From contig CAZYJR010000051.1 in NCBI GenBank assembly GCA_964647905.1, forward strand, positions 1 through 17,450: 17,450 bases of DNA. Reading direction: 5' to 3'. Positions 1 through 6,896 of the stretch are shown piece after piece. The translations under genes and the position numbers were made by a program. Under the pieces are notes generated by a model. The model worked only from the letters and a program-made list of their open reading frames with translations. It searched no databases and was not told the origin of the DNA. This DNA is from CAZYJR01 sp964647905. GTDB taxonomy: Bacteria; Desulfobacterota; DSM-4660; Desulfatiglandales; HGW-15. Within the stretch, counting starts at the first letter, position 1, and every line of letters starts with the position of its first letter.

Positions 1-101
1 CGCTCATCACCCCGATAGCGATGGAGAAGGAGCTTCGCTTCGCCATCCGCGAGGGAGGCCGGACCGTGGGCGCAGGCGTGGTCAGCGATATCATAGAGTA
101 G
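1..101 (+). CDS. tuf: Elongation factor Tu, C-terminal end (partial)
   Basis: This is the 3' end of a gene whose start lies outside the window; the frame is read from position 3 to the TAG at 99-101. The 32 visible residues include AMEKELRFAIREGGRTVGAG and end in SDIIE, the hallmark C-terminus of bacterial EF-Tu (domain 3). EF-Tu is the GTPase that delivers aminoacyl-tRNA to the ribosomal A site in the cytoplasm. tuf directly before rpsJ is the classical arrangement at the str/S10 boundary, and the 43-base gap suggests cotranscription. Only domain 3 residues are visible, so the GTPase motifs cannot be checked. Confidence 0.93.
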   Translation, partial: LITPIAMEKELRFAIREGGRTVGAGVVSDIIE

Positions 102-144
102 ATCCTGGAGGGGTGGGTCGGAATCTCCGTTATAGGAAAGGGCA

Positions 145-468
145 ATGATTAGCAATATGATCACGAACCAGAAGATACGAATACGCTTGAAAGCCTATGA
201 CCACAAGCTCTTGGATCAGTCCGCCATGGAGATCGTCCAGACCGCTCGAGAGACCGGGGCCAAGGTGGCGGGCCCTATTCCGCTTCCTACCATGATCAAC
301 AAGTACTGCGTCCTTCGGTCCCCGCACGTGGACAAGAAGTCGAGAGAGCAGTTTGAGATTCGCACCCACAAGCGGCTTTTGGACATCCTTGAGCCCACTC
401 AGCAGACAGTGGACGCCTTGATGAAACTGGATCTCGCAGCCGGGGTGGACGTGGAGATCAAACTGTAG
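145..468 (+). CDS. rpsJ: 30S ribosomal protein S10
   Basis: S10 sits in the head of the small subunit; in many bacteria it also pairs with NusB in the transcription antitermination complex (family knowledge). The 107-residue product contains the signature KIRIRLKAYDH near the N-terminus, GPIPLPT in the middle and the highly conserved end DALMKLDLAAGVDVEIKL. AGGAAAGGG at 134-142 supports the ATG at 145, with the AGGA core 7 bases upstream. An in-frame ATG at 157 would give 103 residues, the usual length, but lies farther from this site, so the exact start is uncertain by four codons. First complete gene of the S10 section. Confidence 0.97.
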   Translation: MISNMITNQKIRIRLKAYDHKLLDQSAMEIVQTARETGAKVAGPIPLPTMINKYCVLRSPHVDKKSREQFEIRTHKRLLDILEPTQQTVDALMKLDLAAGVDVEIKL

Positions 469-492
469 GTTATGGAGAGGGGCTCGAGTCAC

Positions 493-1134
493 ATGGTAAG
501 CAAACTCTACGGCAAGAAATTGGGAATGAGCAGGTACTTCGGCGGCAGAGGCGAAGCGGTGCCCGTTACCATTGTCATGGCCGGGCCGTGCGTGGTGGTT
601 CGCAAGAAGACCAGGGAAAAGGAGGGCTATGAGGCCATCCAAGTGGGGTTTGAGCCCGTAAAGGAAAAGAACCTCAGCAAGCCGAGGCGCGGGCAGTTCA
701 AGACCGCGGGGACGGCCTGCTTCAGGCACCTGAGAGAGATCAAGGTGGAGGATTCCGGAGAGTTCGAACTGGGTCAGGAGATCGGTACGGATATCTTCAC
801 CACCGGTGATACGATCCAGGTATCGGCCAAGAGCAAGGGCAGGGGCTTTCAGGGCGTTGTGAAGCGCTGGGGCTTCTCGGGCGGCAAGGATACCCACGGC
901 TGCCGGTCCCATCGGGTCCCGGGCTCCATCGGTGCGAGCGCAACCCCCAGCCGGGTTTTCAAGGGCAAGAAGCTTCCAGGAAGAATGGGGTCTCAGCGCA
1001 CCACGGTCAAGAATCTCCGAGTGGTCGATGTGCGGCCGGATCTGGGTGTCATAGCGGTAAAGGGCGCGGTGCCGGGCGCAAGGAACGGTCTGGTTGAAAT
1101 CTGCAAGGTGAAATCCTCGAAAGAGCAGGCTTGA
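493..1134 (+). CDS. rplC: 50S ribosomal protein L3
   Basis: L3 is an early assembly protein of the large subunit whose long loop approaches the peptidyl transferase centre. The 213-residue product begins MVSKLYGKKLGMSRYF and carries the conserved core from about residue 110, including GFQGVVKRWGF, and later VFKGKKLPGRMG. An upstream in-frame ATG exists at 472, but GGAGAGGGG at 474-482 sits 10 bases before the ATG at 493, and L3 proteins normally start with a short leader to the GMSR motif, so 493 is preferred. The stop lies close to the start of rplD. Confidence 0.96.
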   Translation: MVSKLYGKKLGMSRYFGGRGEAVPVTIVMAGPCVVVRKKTREKEGYEAIQVGFEPVKEKNLSKPRRGQFKTAGTACFRHLREIKVEDSGEFELGQEIGTDIFTTGDTIQVSAKSKGRGFQGVVKRWGFSGGKDTHGCRSHRVPGSIGASATPSRVFKGKKLPGRMGSQRTTVKNLRVVDVRPDLGVIAVKGAVPGARNGLVEICKVKSSKEQA

Positions 1135-1139
1135 GCGAA

Positions 1140-1766
1140 ATGGCTACCATCGACGTATACAATATCAACAGGGAGAAGACTTCGGAGCTGGAGCTGGACG
1201 ACGGCGTATTCAATGTTCCGGTCAAGAATTACGTGCTCCACGAGGTGGTGGTGAGCCAGCTCCTCAAGCGGAGGGCGGGCACCGCATCCGCCAAGGGTCG
1301 CTCGGAGGTGAACGCTTCCGGGGCCAAGATGTGGCGGCAGAAGGGCACCGGGAGGGCCCGGGTGGGGGCGTCGTCCTCGCCCACAAGGCGCGGCGGAGGC
1401 GTAACATTCGGCCCGGAGCCCCGCAGCTACGAGCGCAAGGTCTCCAAGAAGGTAAGGAAGGCCGCGCTCCGCATGGCCTTGAGCGACAAGTTCCGGAACG
1501 AAAGACTGGTGGTCCTGGAAGGGTTTGACCTGGGCGGGATAAAGACAAAGGAGTTCGTCAAGGTAATGAAGACCTTTGATGCCGGCAAGGCCCTGATAGT
1601 CACGGGCGGCAAAGACGAAATCCTGGAGAAATCCGCCCGGAACGTCCCCCGGGTCAAGGTGCTCAGATCCGAAGGCCTCAATGTATACGACGTCTTGAAC
1701 CACGAACACCTCTTCGTGGTGGCCCCGGCCATTGAAAGGATCCAGGAGGCGCTTGTTTCGTCATGA
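1140..1766 (+). CDS. rplD: 50S ribosomal protein L4
   Basis: L4 binds domain I of 23S rRNA; its extended loop lines the peptide exit tunnel. In E. coli it also represses its own operon (family knowledge). The 208-residue product starts MATIDVYN and contains the loop motif WRQKGTGRARVG at about residues 63-74 and GGGVTFGPEPR just after, then the globular domain with ITGGKDE. A TTG at 1131 would add three codons and overlap the rplC stop, but the ATG at 1140 is better placed relative to the GAGCAGG-like site near 1123-1129. The end overlaps rplW in an ATGA junction, indicating translational coupling. Confidence 0.95.
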   Translation: MATIDVYNINREKTSELELDDGVFNVPVKNYVLHEVVVSQLLKRRAGTASAKGRSEVNASGAKMWRQKGTGRARVGASSSPTRRGGGVTFGPEPRSYERKVSKKVRKAALRMALSDKFRNERLVVLEGFDLGGIKTKEFVKVMKTFDAGKALIVTGGKDEILEKSARNVPRVKVLRSEGLNVYDVLNHEHLFVVAPAIERIQEALVSS

Positions 1767-2050
1767 ATCTGCACGAAGTCATCCGCAATCCCCACATAAC
1801 CGAGAAGGCCACCCTCAAGAAGGAGGGGCAGAACCAGATCACCTTCAAGGTGGACCGCAGGGCCAACAAGATCGAGATCCGCAAGGCGGTGGAGGAGTTG
1901 CTCAAGGCCAGGGTGGTCCAGGTGAGAACCATGAACATGACCGGCAAGAGGCGCCGGCTGGGCCGGAACGTGGGCAAGAGGCCGGACTGGAAAAAGGCCG
2001 TGGTGACCCTGAGGGCGGGCGAGGAGATCGAGTTCTTCCAGGGCATGTAG
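1763..2050 (+). CDS. rplW: 50S ribosomal protein L23
   Basis: L23 sits at the exit of the peptide tunnel and is the docking site for trigger factor and signal recognition particle. The 95-residue product shows the family start HEVIRNPHITEKATL, the FKVDRRANKIEIRKAVEELL segment (written here only in part: KVDRRANKIEI) and the basic loop GKRRRLGRNVGKRPDWKKA. Length matches the usual 95-100. The ATG shares the ATGA with the stop of rplD. AGGAGG at 1744-1749 inside the end of rplD lies 13 bases upstream, a little far, consistent with coupled re-initiation. Confidence 0.96.
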   Translation: MNLHEVIRNPHITEKATLKKEGQNQITFKVDRRANKIEIRKAVEELLKARVVQVRTMNMTGKRRRLGRNVGKRPDWKKAVVTLRAGEEIEFFQGM

Positions 2051-2115
2051 TCGCCGAGGTCTGGAGGCGGAGCGGGCTTCGAAAGGCGGGAAGCTGATAT
2101 AAAGCGGGGAAGACA

Positions 2116-2940
2116 ATGGTACTGAAGACTCATAATGCTACATCACCGGGTAGGAGGCATTATACCTCGCCCACCTATGAGGAGATCACTTGCGAGCGCC
2201 CCGAGCGGAGCTTGGTGCGCGCAAAGACCAGGTCGGGAGGCAGGAACGCGCTGGGGCGCATGACAACCATGCGGCGCGGCGGGGGGCACAAGAGGCTTTA
2301 CCGGGTCATTGATTTCAAGCGGAACAAGGACGGAGTGCCCGCCAAGGTCGCTGCCATTGAGTACGACCCCAATCGCTCCGCCAACATCGCGCTGCTCCAC
2401 TATGTAGACGGAGAAAAGCGCTACATTCTGGCGCCCGTGGGCCTGAAGGTAGGCGACGAAATCGCCTCCGGGCGGGGAGTGGAGATAAGGCCCGGAAACG
2501 CCGCTCTCTTGAAGGACATTCCGCTGGGGACCCATGTGCACAACGTGGAGTTGAAACCCGGCCACGGAGCTCAAATAGTGCGGAGCGCCGGGGGCTATGC
2601 CCAGCTCATGGCCAAGGAGAGAAGCTACGCGCAGCTCCGCCTGCCTTCGGGAGAGGTGCGAATGGTGCCCCTGGAATGCAGGGCCACCATCGGGCAGGTG
2701 GGCAACCTGGAGCACGAGAACGCCAGCCTTGGAAAGGCGGGCCGCAGGCGATGGAAAGGCCGCAGGCCCAAGGTGAGAGGAGTGGCTATGAACCCGGTGG
2801 ACCACCCCCACGGCGGCGGTGAGGGCAAGTCCTCAGGCGGCAGGCACCCGGTTACACCATGGGGCGTGCCGACCAAAGGGTTCAAGACCCGCAAGAGAAA
2901 GCCCAGCGACAGGCTGATAGTTAAACGAAGGAGCCGATAG
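2116..2940 (+). CDS. rplB: 50S ribosomal protein L2
   Basis: L2 is the most conserved large-subunit protein, required for subunit association and for building the peptidyl transferase centre. The 274-residue product has N-terminal GGGHKRLYRVIDFKR, the OB-fold core with VAAIEYDPNRSANIALL, the conserved GTHVHNVELKPG region, and the C-terminal NPVDHPHGGGEGKSSGGR containing the functionally important histidine (E. coli His229 equivalent). Length is typical (273-277). GGGGAAG at 2106-2112 serves the ATG. A 65-base gap separates it from rplW and an 84-base gap from rpsS. Confidence 0.98.
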   Translation: MVLKTHNATSPGRRHYTSPTYEEITCERPERSLVRAKTRSGGRNALGRMTTMRRGGGHKRLYRVIDFKRNKDGVPAKVAAIEYDPNRSANIALLHYVDGEKRYILAPVGLKVGDEIASGRGVEIRPGNAALLKDIPLGTHVHNVELKPGHGAQIVRSAGGYAQLMAKERSYAQLRLPSGEVRMVPLECRATIGQVGNLEHENASLGKAGRRRWKGRRPKVRGVAMNPVDHPHGGGEGKSSGGRHPVTPWGVPTKGFKTRKRKPSDRLIVKRRSR

Positions 2941-2972
2941 GGACACAGGAAACGGCGATAGCGCTGATTCGG

Positions 2973-2999
2973 CGCCCGCTTGGATCGAGGCAAGGGGCG
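2973..2999 (+). other. Intergenic hairpin between rplB and rpsS
   Basis: CGCCC (2973-2977), a bulged G, and CTTG (2979-2982) pair with CAAG (2991-2994) and GGGCG (2995-2999), giving nine base pairs with one bulge around an 8-base loop. No T-tract follows, so it is not an intrinsic terminator. It ends 12 bases before the AGGAGG of rpsS. Its function is unknown; it may affect RNA stability or rpsS translation, or be a chance pairing in GC-rich DNA. Confidence 0.4.
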
Positions 3000-3024
3000 G
3001 GAATCAACGACAGGAGGATGAGGT

Positions 3025-3315
3025 TTGCCCCGTTCACTCAAAAAAGGCCCGTTTGTGGATGAGCATCTCCTGAGGAAGGCCCAGAACGCCCAGGAGACCA
3101 GAAGCAGGAAGATCATCAAGACCTGGTCCAGGAGGTCGACCATACTGCCGGAGTTCGTTGGATTGACCTTTGCGGTCCACAACGGCAAGAAGTTCATCCC
3201 GGTATTCGTCACCGAAGACATGGTGGGGCACAAGTTGGGAGAGTTCGCCCCCACCCGCACCTTTTTCAGCCATGCAGGCGACAAGAAGAGTAGGCTGAAG
3301 GGCGGGAAGAAGTAG
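3025..3315 (+). CDS. rpsS: 30S ribosomal protein S19
   Basis: S19 lies in the 30S head next to S13 and contacts the A-site tRNA region. The 96-residue product starts with the near-invariant MPRSLKKGPFVDEHLL and contains TWSRRSTILPEFVGLTFAVH and FVTEDMVGHKLGEFAPTRTF. The start codon is TTG: it gives exactly the universal N-terminus, and a perfect AGGAGG at 3012-3017 lies 7 bases upstream. The ATG at 3018 is out of frame. Length is slightly above the usual 92-93 because of a basic tail ending KGGKK. Confidence 0.97.
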   Translation: MPRSLKKGPFVDEHLLRKAQNAQETRSRKIIKTWSRRSTILPEFVGLTFAVHNGKKFIPVFVTEDMVGHKLGEFAPTRTFFSHAGDKKSRLKGGKK

Positions 3316-3340
3316 CGAAAGCCCGAAAGGTGAGTGCGTT

Positions 3341-3673
3341 ATGGAAGTGAAGGCGGTTTCGAGGTACGTGCGTATCTCTCCCCGGAAGGCGCGGGCGGTT
3401 ATGGAGCAGGTGAGGGAGAAGAGGGTGGCGGACGCCCTGAGCGCGCTCTCGCTTGCTCCACAAAAGGGGGCCCGTTTGTTGAAGAAGCTGATCGACTCCG
3501 CGGTTGCCAATGCGGAGCAGAACACGAACATGGATGTGGACAGCCTCTACGTGAAGCGCGTTTTTGCTGACGAGGGCCCGACCCTGAAGAGGTTCAGGCC
3601 GCGCGCGCTGGGGAGGGCGACCAGGATTCGCAAGAGGACCAGCCATTTGACGGTGGTCCTGGACGAGGAATAG
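3341..3673 (+). CDS. rplV: 50S ribosomal protein L22
   Basis: L22 contacts all domains of 23S rRNA, and its beta-hairpin lines the exit tunnel opposite L4, where macrolide resistance mutations occur. The 110-residue product, the same length as in E. coli, has the N-terminal RYVRISPRKARAVMEQVR, a middle LLKKLIDSAVANAEQN segment and the hairpin RFRPRALGRATRIRKRTSH near the C-terminus. AAAGGTGAG at 3326-3334 precedes the ATG by 6 bases. The gap from rpsS is 25 bases. Confidence 0.97.
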   Translation: MEVKAVSRYVRISPRKARAVMEQVREKRVADALSALSLAPQKGARLLKKLIDSAVANAEQNTNMDVDSLYVKRVFADEGPTLKRFRPRALGRATRIRKRTSHLTVVLDEE

Positions 3674-3687
3674 CAGGCCGACCGTTG

Positions 3688-3705
3688 CACCCGCCGGAAC
3701 GGGTG
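3688..3705 (+). other. Intergenic hairpin between rplV and rpsC
   Basis: CACCCG (3688-3693) and CGGGTG (3700-3705) form a perfect 6-bp stem with a 6-base loop in the 67-base gap before rpsC. There is no following T-run, so it is not an intrinsic terminator. It could be a chance pairing or part of a translational control structure upstream of the TTG-initiated rpsC. Confidence 0.35.
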
Positions 3706-3740
3706 GAAGGCTTTGACCATCGCTACGAGGGAGGAGAGTA

Positions 3741-4379
3741 TTGGGCCAGAAAGTTCATCCCATCGGATTTCGATTGGGCGTTCACCGGAACTGGGACTCC
3801 AGGTGGTTTGCGGGCAAAGAGTACAGCGGCTTTGTCCTTGAGGATCACGACATCCGCAAGTTTCTCAAGAAGAAGCTGTTCCAGGCCGGTGTCAGCAGGA
3901 TCGAGATCGAACGGGCGGCCAAGAGGGTCAGGATCCGCATTCATACCGCCAGGCCCGGTCTGGTGATCGGGAAGAAAGGAGCGGAGATCGAGAACCTCAA
4001 GCGCGAGCTGGAGAAGAAGATCAAGCGCGAGGTCTTGATCGACATCCAGGAGGTGCGAAAGCCCGAGGTGGACGCCCAGTTGGTGGCGGAAAACGTGGCC
4101 CTCCAACTGGTCAGGCGGATCGCCTTCCGCAGGGCTATGAAAAAGGCAGTGGGCTCGGCCCTCCGCTTCGGTGCCCAGGGGATAAAGATCGCCTGCGCGG
4201 GCAGGCTCGGCGGAGCGGAGATGGCCCGCAGGGAGTGGTATCGTAGGGGCAGGGTGCCGCTGCATACCATAAGGGCGGATATCGACTACGGGTTTGCCGA
4301 GGCCTTTACCACTTACGGGGTGATCGGGGTCAAGGTGACTATTTTCAACGGCGAAATCCTTCCTGAGAAAAAGGGTTAG
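3741..4379 (+). CDS. rpsC: 30S ribosomal protein S3
   Basis: S3 lines the mRNA entry channel of the 30S head and contributes to mRNA unwinding. The 212-residue product begins with the universal MGQKVHPIGFRLG and has a type II KH domain around residues 45-110 with the GKKG loop at residues 77-80 (RPGLVIGKKGAEIE), then a C-terminal domain containing ARREWYRRGRVPLHTIRADI. The start is TTG, fixed by the universal N-terminus and by GAGGGAGGAG ending 4 bases upstream. The C-terminus ends soon after GVKVTIFNGEI, a short version of the variable tail. Confidence 0.97.
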   Translation: MGQKVHPIGFRLGVHRNWDSRWFAGKEYSGFVLEDHDIRKFLKKKLFQAGVSRIEIERAAKRVRIRIHTARPGLVIGKKGAEIENLKRELEKKIKREVLIDIQEVRKPEVDAQLVAENVALQLVRRIAFRRAMKKAVGSALRFGAQGIKIACAGRLGGAEMARREWYRRGRVPLHTIRADIDYGFAEAFTTYGVIGVKVTIFNGEILPEKKG

Positions 4380-4390
4380 GTGAGAGAGTC

Positions 4391-4801
4391 ATGCTGAGTC
4401 CTAAGAAGGTAAAGTACCGCAAACAGCAGAAGGGCCGTATGAAGGGCAAGGCCCAGCGGGGCAATGAGCTTGAGTTCGGCGACTACGGCCTGCAGGCAGT
4501 GGAATGCGGCCATATGTCCGCCCGCCAGATCGAGGCGGCCCGCATCGCCATAACCAGGCATGTAAAGCGCGGCGGCAAGATATGGATTCGCGTTTTTCCC
4601 GACAAGCCGATCTCCAAGAAGCCGGCCGAGACCAGGATGGGCAAGGGCAAAGGCGCACCCGAGGCCTGGGTCGCCGTGGTAAAGCCCGGTAGAATGCTTT
4701 ATGAGATCGAGGGTGTTGGAGAGGGCGTTGCAGCCGAGGCCATGCGACTCGCCGGCCACAAGCTCCCGTTTGCCACCCGCGTTGTTTCCAGGAGATCCTA
4801 G
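4391..4801 (+). CDS. rplP: 50S ribosomal protein L16
   Basis: L16 organises the A-site tRNA region of the large subunit close to 5S rRNA and the peptidyl transferase centre. The 136-residue product starts MLSPKKVKYRKQQKGRMKG and carries the conserved block SARQIEAARIAITRHVKRGG, followed by RVFPDKPISKKPAETRMGKGKG, which places the flexible loop near residues 76-92. Length equals that of E. coli L16 (136). AGGTGAGAGAG overlaps the rpsC stop and serves the ATG 11 bases downstream of that stop. Its TAG shares one base with the rpmC start. Confidence 0.97.
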   Translation: MLSPKKVKYRKQQKGRMKGKAQRGNELEFGDYGLQAVECGHMSARQIEAARIAITRHVKRGGKIWIRVFPDKPISKKPAETRMGKGKGAPEAWVAVVKPGRMLYEIEGVGEGVAAEAMRLAGHKLPFATRVVSRRS

Positions 4802-5025
4802 TGGTGAAGGCGATAGAATTGCGTGATCTTGGTACGGAAGAGCTCAGGGAGAAGGAGCAGGAGCTCCGAAGGGAGCTGTTCAACCTGAGATTCCAGAAGG
4901 CGACCGGCCAGTTGGGGAACACCGCCATGTTGGGCAAGACAAAGAAGGATCTGGCCCGCGTGAAGACAGTGCTCAGTGAAACGGCGAGAGCAGGCGAACA
5001 GGACGGAAGAGGGGACAATGACTGA
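4801..5025 (+). CDS. rpmC: 50S ribosomal protein L29
   Basis: L29 is a small helical-hairpin protein next to L23 at the tunnel exit. The 74-residue product has KAIELRDLGTEEL, ELRRELFNLRFQKATGQL and TKKDLARVKTVLSE, the whole family pattern, plus a hydrophilic tail of about ten residues (ARAGEQDGRGDND) beyond the usual 60-66. Two GTG codons in tandem (4801, 4804) can serve as start; AGGAG at 4790-4794 is 6 or 9 bases away, so the choice is open by one codon. It overlaps the rplP stop by one base and rpsQ by 8 bases. Confidence 0.94.
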   Translation: MVKAIELRDLGTEELREKEQELRRELFNLRFQKATGQLGNTAMLGKTKKDLARVKTVLSETARAGEQDGRGDND

Positions 5026-5323
5026 AGGACGCGGCGTACGCAAGCAACTGACCGGGGTGGTGGTAGGAAACAAGATGGACAAGACCGCCGTGGTTCTGGT
5101 CAACAGGCTCAAGCGGCACCCTAGTTACAAGAAGTACATCCGGAGCCGAAGGAGATACCTGGTACACGACCCCCAGAACCGGTGCCACGAGGGGGACAAG
5201 GTCCGGATCATAGAGTCGAGGCCCATCAGCAAGCGGAAGCGGTGGCAGGTGCTGCAGGTCCTGGAGAAGAGCGAGATGTTGGCTGTCAAGGGTGGAGAGG
5301 CCAGCGGCGGTTCGGAGCAATGA
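5018..5323 (+). CDS. rpsQ: 30S ribosomal protein S17
   Basis: S17 is an OB-fold primary 16S rRNA binding protein of the 30S body. The 101-residue product shows LTGVVVGNKMDKTAVVLV, then HPSYKKYIRSRRRYLVHD and EGDKVRIIESRPISKRKRW, the standard S17 core. The C-terminus carries about 15 extra residues rich in Gly, Ser and Glu (LAVKGGEASGGSEQ) beyond the usual 84-88. An in-frame ATG at 4976 would add 14 residues, but the ATG at 5018, with GGAAGAGGGG just before it, matches the family. It begins inside the end of rpmC and is one base from rplN. Confidence 0.95.
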   Translation: MTEGRGVRKQLTGVVVGNKMDKTAVVLVNRLKRHPSYKKYIRSRRRYLVHDPQNRCHEGDKVRIIESRPISKRKRWQVLQVLEKSEMLAVKGGEASGGSEQ

Positions 5324-5324
5324 G

Positions 5325-5693
5325 ATGATACAAACCGAGAGCAGATTGAACGTGGCGGACAACTCCGGGGCCAAGTCGCTCCTTTGCATCAAGGTGCTGG
5401 GCGGCTCCAGGAGACGCTACGCCGGCATTGGGGATGTGATCGTGGTGACGGTCAAGGAGGCCATGCCCAATTCAAAGGTCAAGAGGGGGGACGTGATGCG
5501 GGCCGTGGTGGTCAGGACCCGCAAGGAGCTCCGAAGGCCGGACGGGTCATACATAAAGTTCGACGACAACTCCGCCGTCCTGATAAATCAGCACAACGAG
5601 CCAATAGGGACCCGCATCTTCGGCCCGGTGGCCCGGGAGCTCAGGGCGAAGCGATTCATGAAAATCATCTCCCTGGCCCCTGAGGTGCTCTAG
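5325..5693 (+). CDS. rplN: 50S ribosomal protein L14
   Basis: L14 forms part of an intersubunit bridge and is the docking site for the silencing factor RsfS. The 122-residue product, the canonical length, begins MIQTESRLNVADNSGAKSL and contains GDVIVVTVKEAMPN, AVVVRTRKELRRPDG, NEPIGTRIFGPVARELR and ends SLAPEVL. The ATG at 5325 lies one base after the rpsQ stop; CGGAG at 5313-5317 serves it. A longer in-frame start at 5292 is unlikely because L14 rarely has an N-terminal extension. It opens the spc section with no gap, so no promoter separates it from the S10 section. Confidence 0.98.
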   Translation: MIQTESRLNVADNSGAKSLLCIKVLGGSRRRYAGIGDVIVVTVKEAMPNSKVKRGDVMRAVVVRTRKELRRPDGSYIKFDDNSAVLINQHNEPIGTRIFGPVARELRAKRFMKIISLAPEVL

Positions 5694-5722
5694 GGAGTAG
5701 GCGGCAGGCAGGAGCTGATAAG

Positions 5723-6052
5723 GTGCACAAGAAGCGTCCTCTTATTAGAAAAAATGATAAAGTTGTGGTACACACCGGCAAAGAAAAAGGCAAAATAGGT
5801 GCGGTGCTTAAAGTGGACTCCGAGCGCGGGCGCGTGATCGTGGAAAAGGTGAACAATGTCAAGCGCCACACCAAGCCGGGGGGGAGCAGCGCCCAGGGCG
5901 GCATCATCACCAAAGAGGCCCCCTTGGAGATGTCCAATGTGATGTTGGTCTGCACCAAGTGCGCGGAGCCAACCCGGATAGGCAGGAAACGGCTGGAAGA
6001 CGGCAGCAAGGTGCGGGTCTGCAAGAAGTGCGGCGAATTCATCGACGGCTAG
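5723..6052 (+). CDS. rplX: 50S ribosomal protein L24, zinc-ribbon form
   Basis: L24 initiates large-subunit assembly by binding the 5' end of 23S rRNA. The 109-residue product has the KOW motif near the N-terminus (RKNDKVVVHTGKEKGKIG), the middle GRVIVEKVNNVKRHTK, and a C-terminal Cys4 zinc-ribbon-like end with Cys77, Cys80, Cys100 and Cys103 (VCTKCAEPTRIG and VCKKCGEF). The start is GTG, with AGGAG at 5710-5714 placed 8 bases upstream. The first 90 or so bases are noticeably AT-richer than neighbouring genes (about 41% G+C by hand count). A 66-base gap containing a hairpin follows. Confidence 0.96.
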   Translation: MHKKRPLIRKNDKVVVHTGKEKGKIGAVLKVDSERGRVIVEKVNNVKRHTKPGGSSAQGGIITKEAPLEMSNVMLVCTKCAEPTRIGRKRLEDGSKVRVCKKCGEFIDG

Positions 6053-6080
6053 GCCTGCGCCGTCCCGTCCCGTGCGTTCG

Positions 6081-6099
6081 ACCGGAGCCGTGCTCCGGT
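6081..6099 (+). promoter_or_regulatory. Perfect hairpin upstream of rplE (possible translational control site)
   Basis: ACCGGAGC (6081-6088) and GCTCCGGT (6092-6099) form a perfect 8-bp stem with a 3-base CGT loop. It ends 6 bases before the GGAGGAGG of rplE and has no T-run, so it is not an intrinsic terminator. In E. coli, S8 represses the spc operon by binding RNA at the rplE start (established). A similar role here is only suggested by position; the simple stem does not obviously resemble the bulged S8 site. Confidence 0.45.
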
Positions 6100-6118
6100 T
6101 GGTCTGGAGGAGGTTGGT

Positions 6119-6658
6119 TTGTCCCGCTTAAGAGATAAATATGTCAGCGAGGTCGTCCCGTCCATGATTCAGGAGTTCGGATACACCAGTATCATGGCGG
6201 TGCCCCGGATAGAAAAGGTCGTGCTCAACATGGGGCTTGGCGAGGCGATCTATAACATCAAGGTCCTGGACAAGGGAGTGGAGGAGCTGACTCTGATCGC
6301 CGCGCAGAAGGCCGTGGTTACCAAGGCGAAGCGCTCCATTGCGGGTTTCAAGCTCAGGGAAGGCATGCCCATCGGGTGCATGGTAACCCTGCGGCACGGT
6401 AGGATGTATGATTTCCTGGACAAGCTGTTCAATGTCGCGCTTCCTCGTGTCCGTGACTTTCAGGGGCTCTCCCGCAAGGTGTTCGACGGCCGCGCCAACT
6501 GCAGCATAGGAATCAAGGAGCACATCATCTTCCCGGAGATCGATTATGACAAAATAGACAAGATCAAGGGACTCAATGTCTCCATAGTGACTACGGCATC
6601 AACGGACGAGGAAGGCTATTTTCTTTTGAAGAACCTAGGGATGCCTTTCAGGAATTGA
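6119..6658 (+). CDS. rplE: 50S ribosomal protein L5
   Basis: L5 binds 5S rRNA in the central protuberance and contacts the P-site tRNA. The 179-residue product, of canonical length, has RLRDKYVSEVVPSMIQEFGY, the strongly conserved PRIEKVVLNMGLGEA, AKRSIAGFKLREGMPIG and the C-terminal GIKEHIIFPEIDYDK. The start is TTG, 5 bases after an excellent GGAGGAGG (6106-6113); no in-frame ATG or GTG lies upstream in the gap. The gene is preceded by a perfect hairpin. Confidence 0.97.
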   Translation: MSRLRDKYVSEVVPSMIQEFGYTSIMAVPRIEKVVLNMGLGEAIYNIKVLDKGVEELTLIAAQKAVVTKAKRSIAGFKLREGMPIGCMVTLRHGRMYDFLDKLFNVALPRVRDFQGLSRKVFDGRANCSIGIKEHIIFPEIDYDKIDKIKGLNVSIVTTASTDEEGYFLLKNLGMPFRN

Positions 6659-6670
6659 TAGGGGGGTATA

Positions 6671-6856
6671 GTGGCGCGAAAGTCCCTGATCGCCAAGGCG
6701 AAAAGAAACAACAAGTTTTCCACGCGGAATTACAACCGGTGTCCCATATGCGGGAGGTCCAGGGCTTATCTCAGGAAGTTCGGAATCTGCCGAATCTGCT
6801 TTCGCAGCATGGCCTTGAGGGGCGAGATACCGGGTGTGGTGAAGTCCAGCTGGTAG
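6671..6856 (+). CDS. rpsN: 30S ribosomal protein S14, zinc-binding (type Z) form
   Basis: S14 assembles late into the 30S head next to S3 and S10. This is the short, zinc-binding form: 61 residues with Cys24, Cys27, Cys40 and Cys43 (RCPICGRSRAYLRKFGICRI). The longer, zinc-free form of enterics (about 101 residues) is therefore not what is encoded here. The start is GTG, with an A followed by six Gs at 6660-6666 placed 4 bases upstream. It follows rplE by 12 bases and precedes rpsH by 40. Confidence 0.97.
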   Translation: MARKSLIAKAKRNNKFSTRNYNRCPICGRSRAYLRKFGICRICFRSMALRGEIPGVVKSSW

Positions 6857-6896
6857 GGTGCGTGGAAGTGGTGCGTCTCATTAAGGAGCTGACACG

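Noticed and set aside
130..912. Minus-strand open frame of 260 codons opposite rpsJ and rplC
   Set aside because: It is a shadow of two conserved ribosomal genes with no domain signature of its own.
1131..1139. TTG at 1131 as the rplD start
   Set aside because: It would leave almost no space for a ribosome binding site; the ATG at 1140 gives the family N-terminus.
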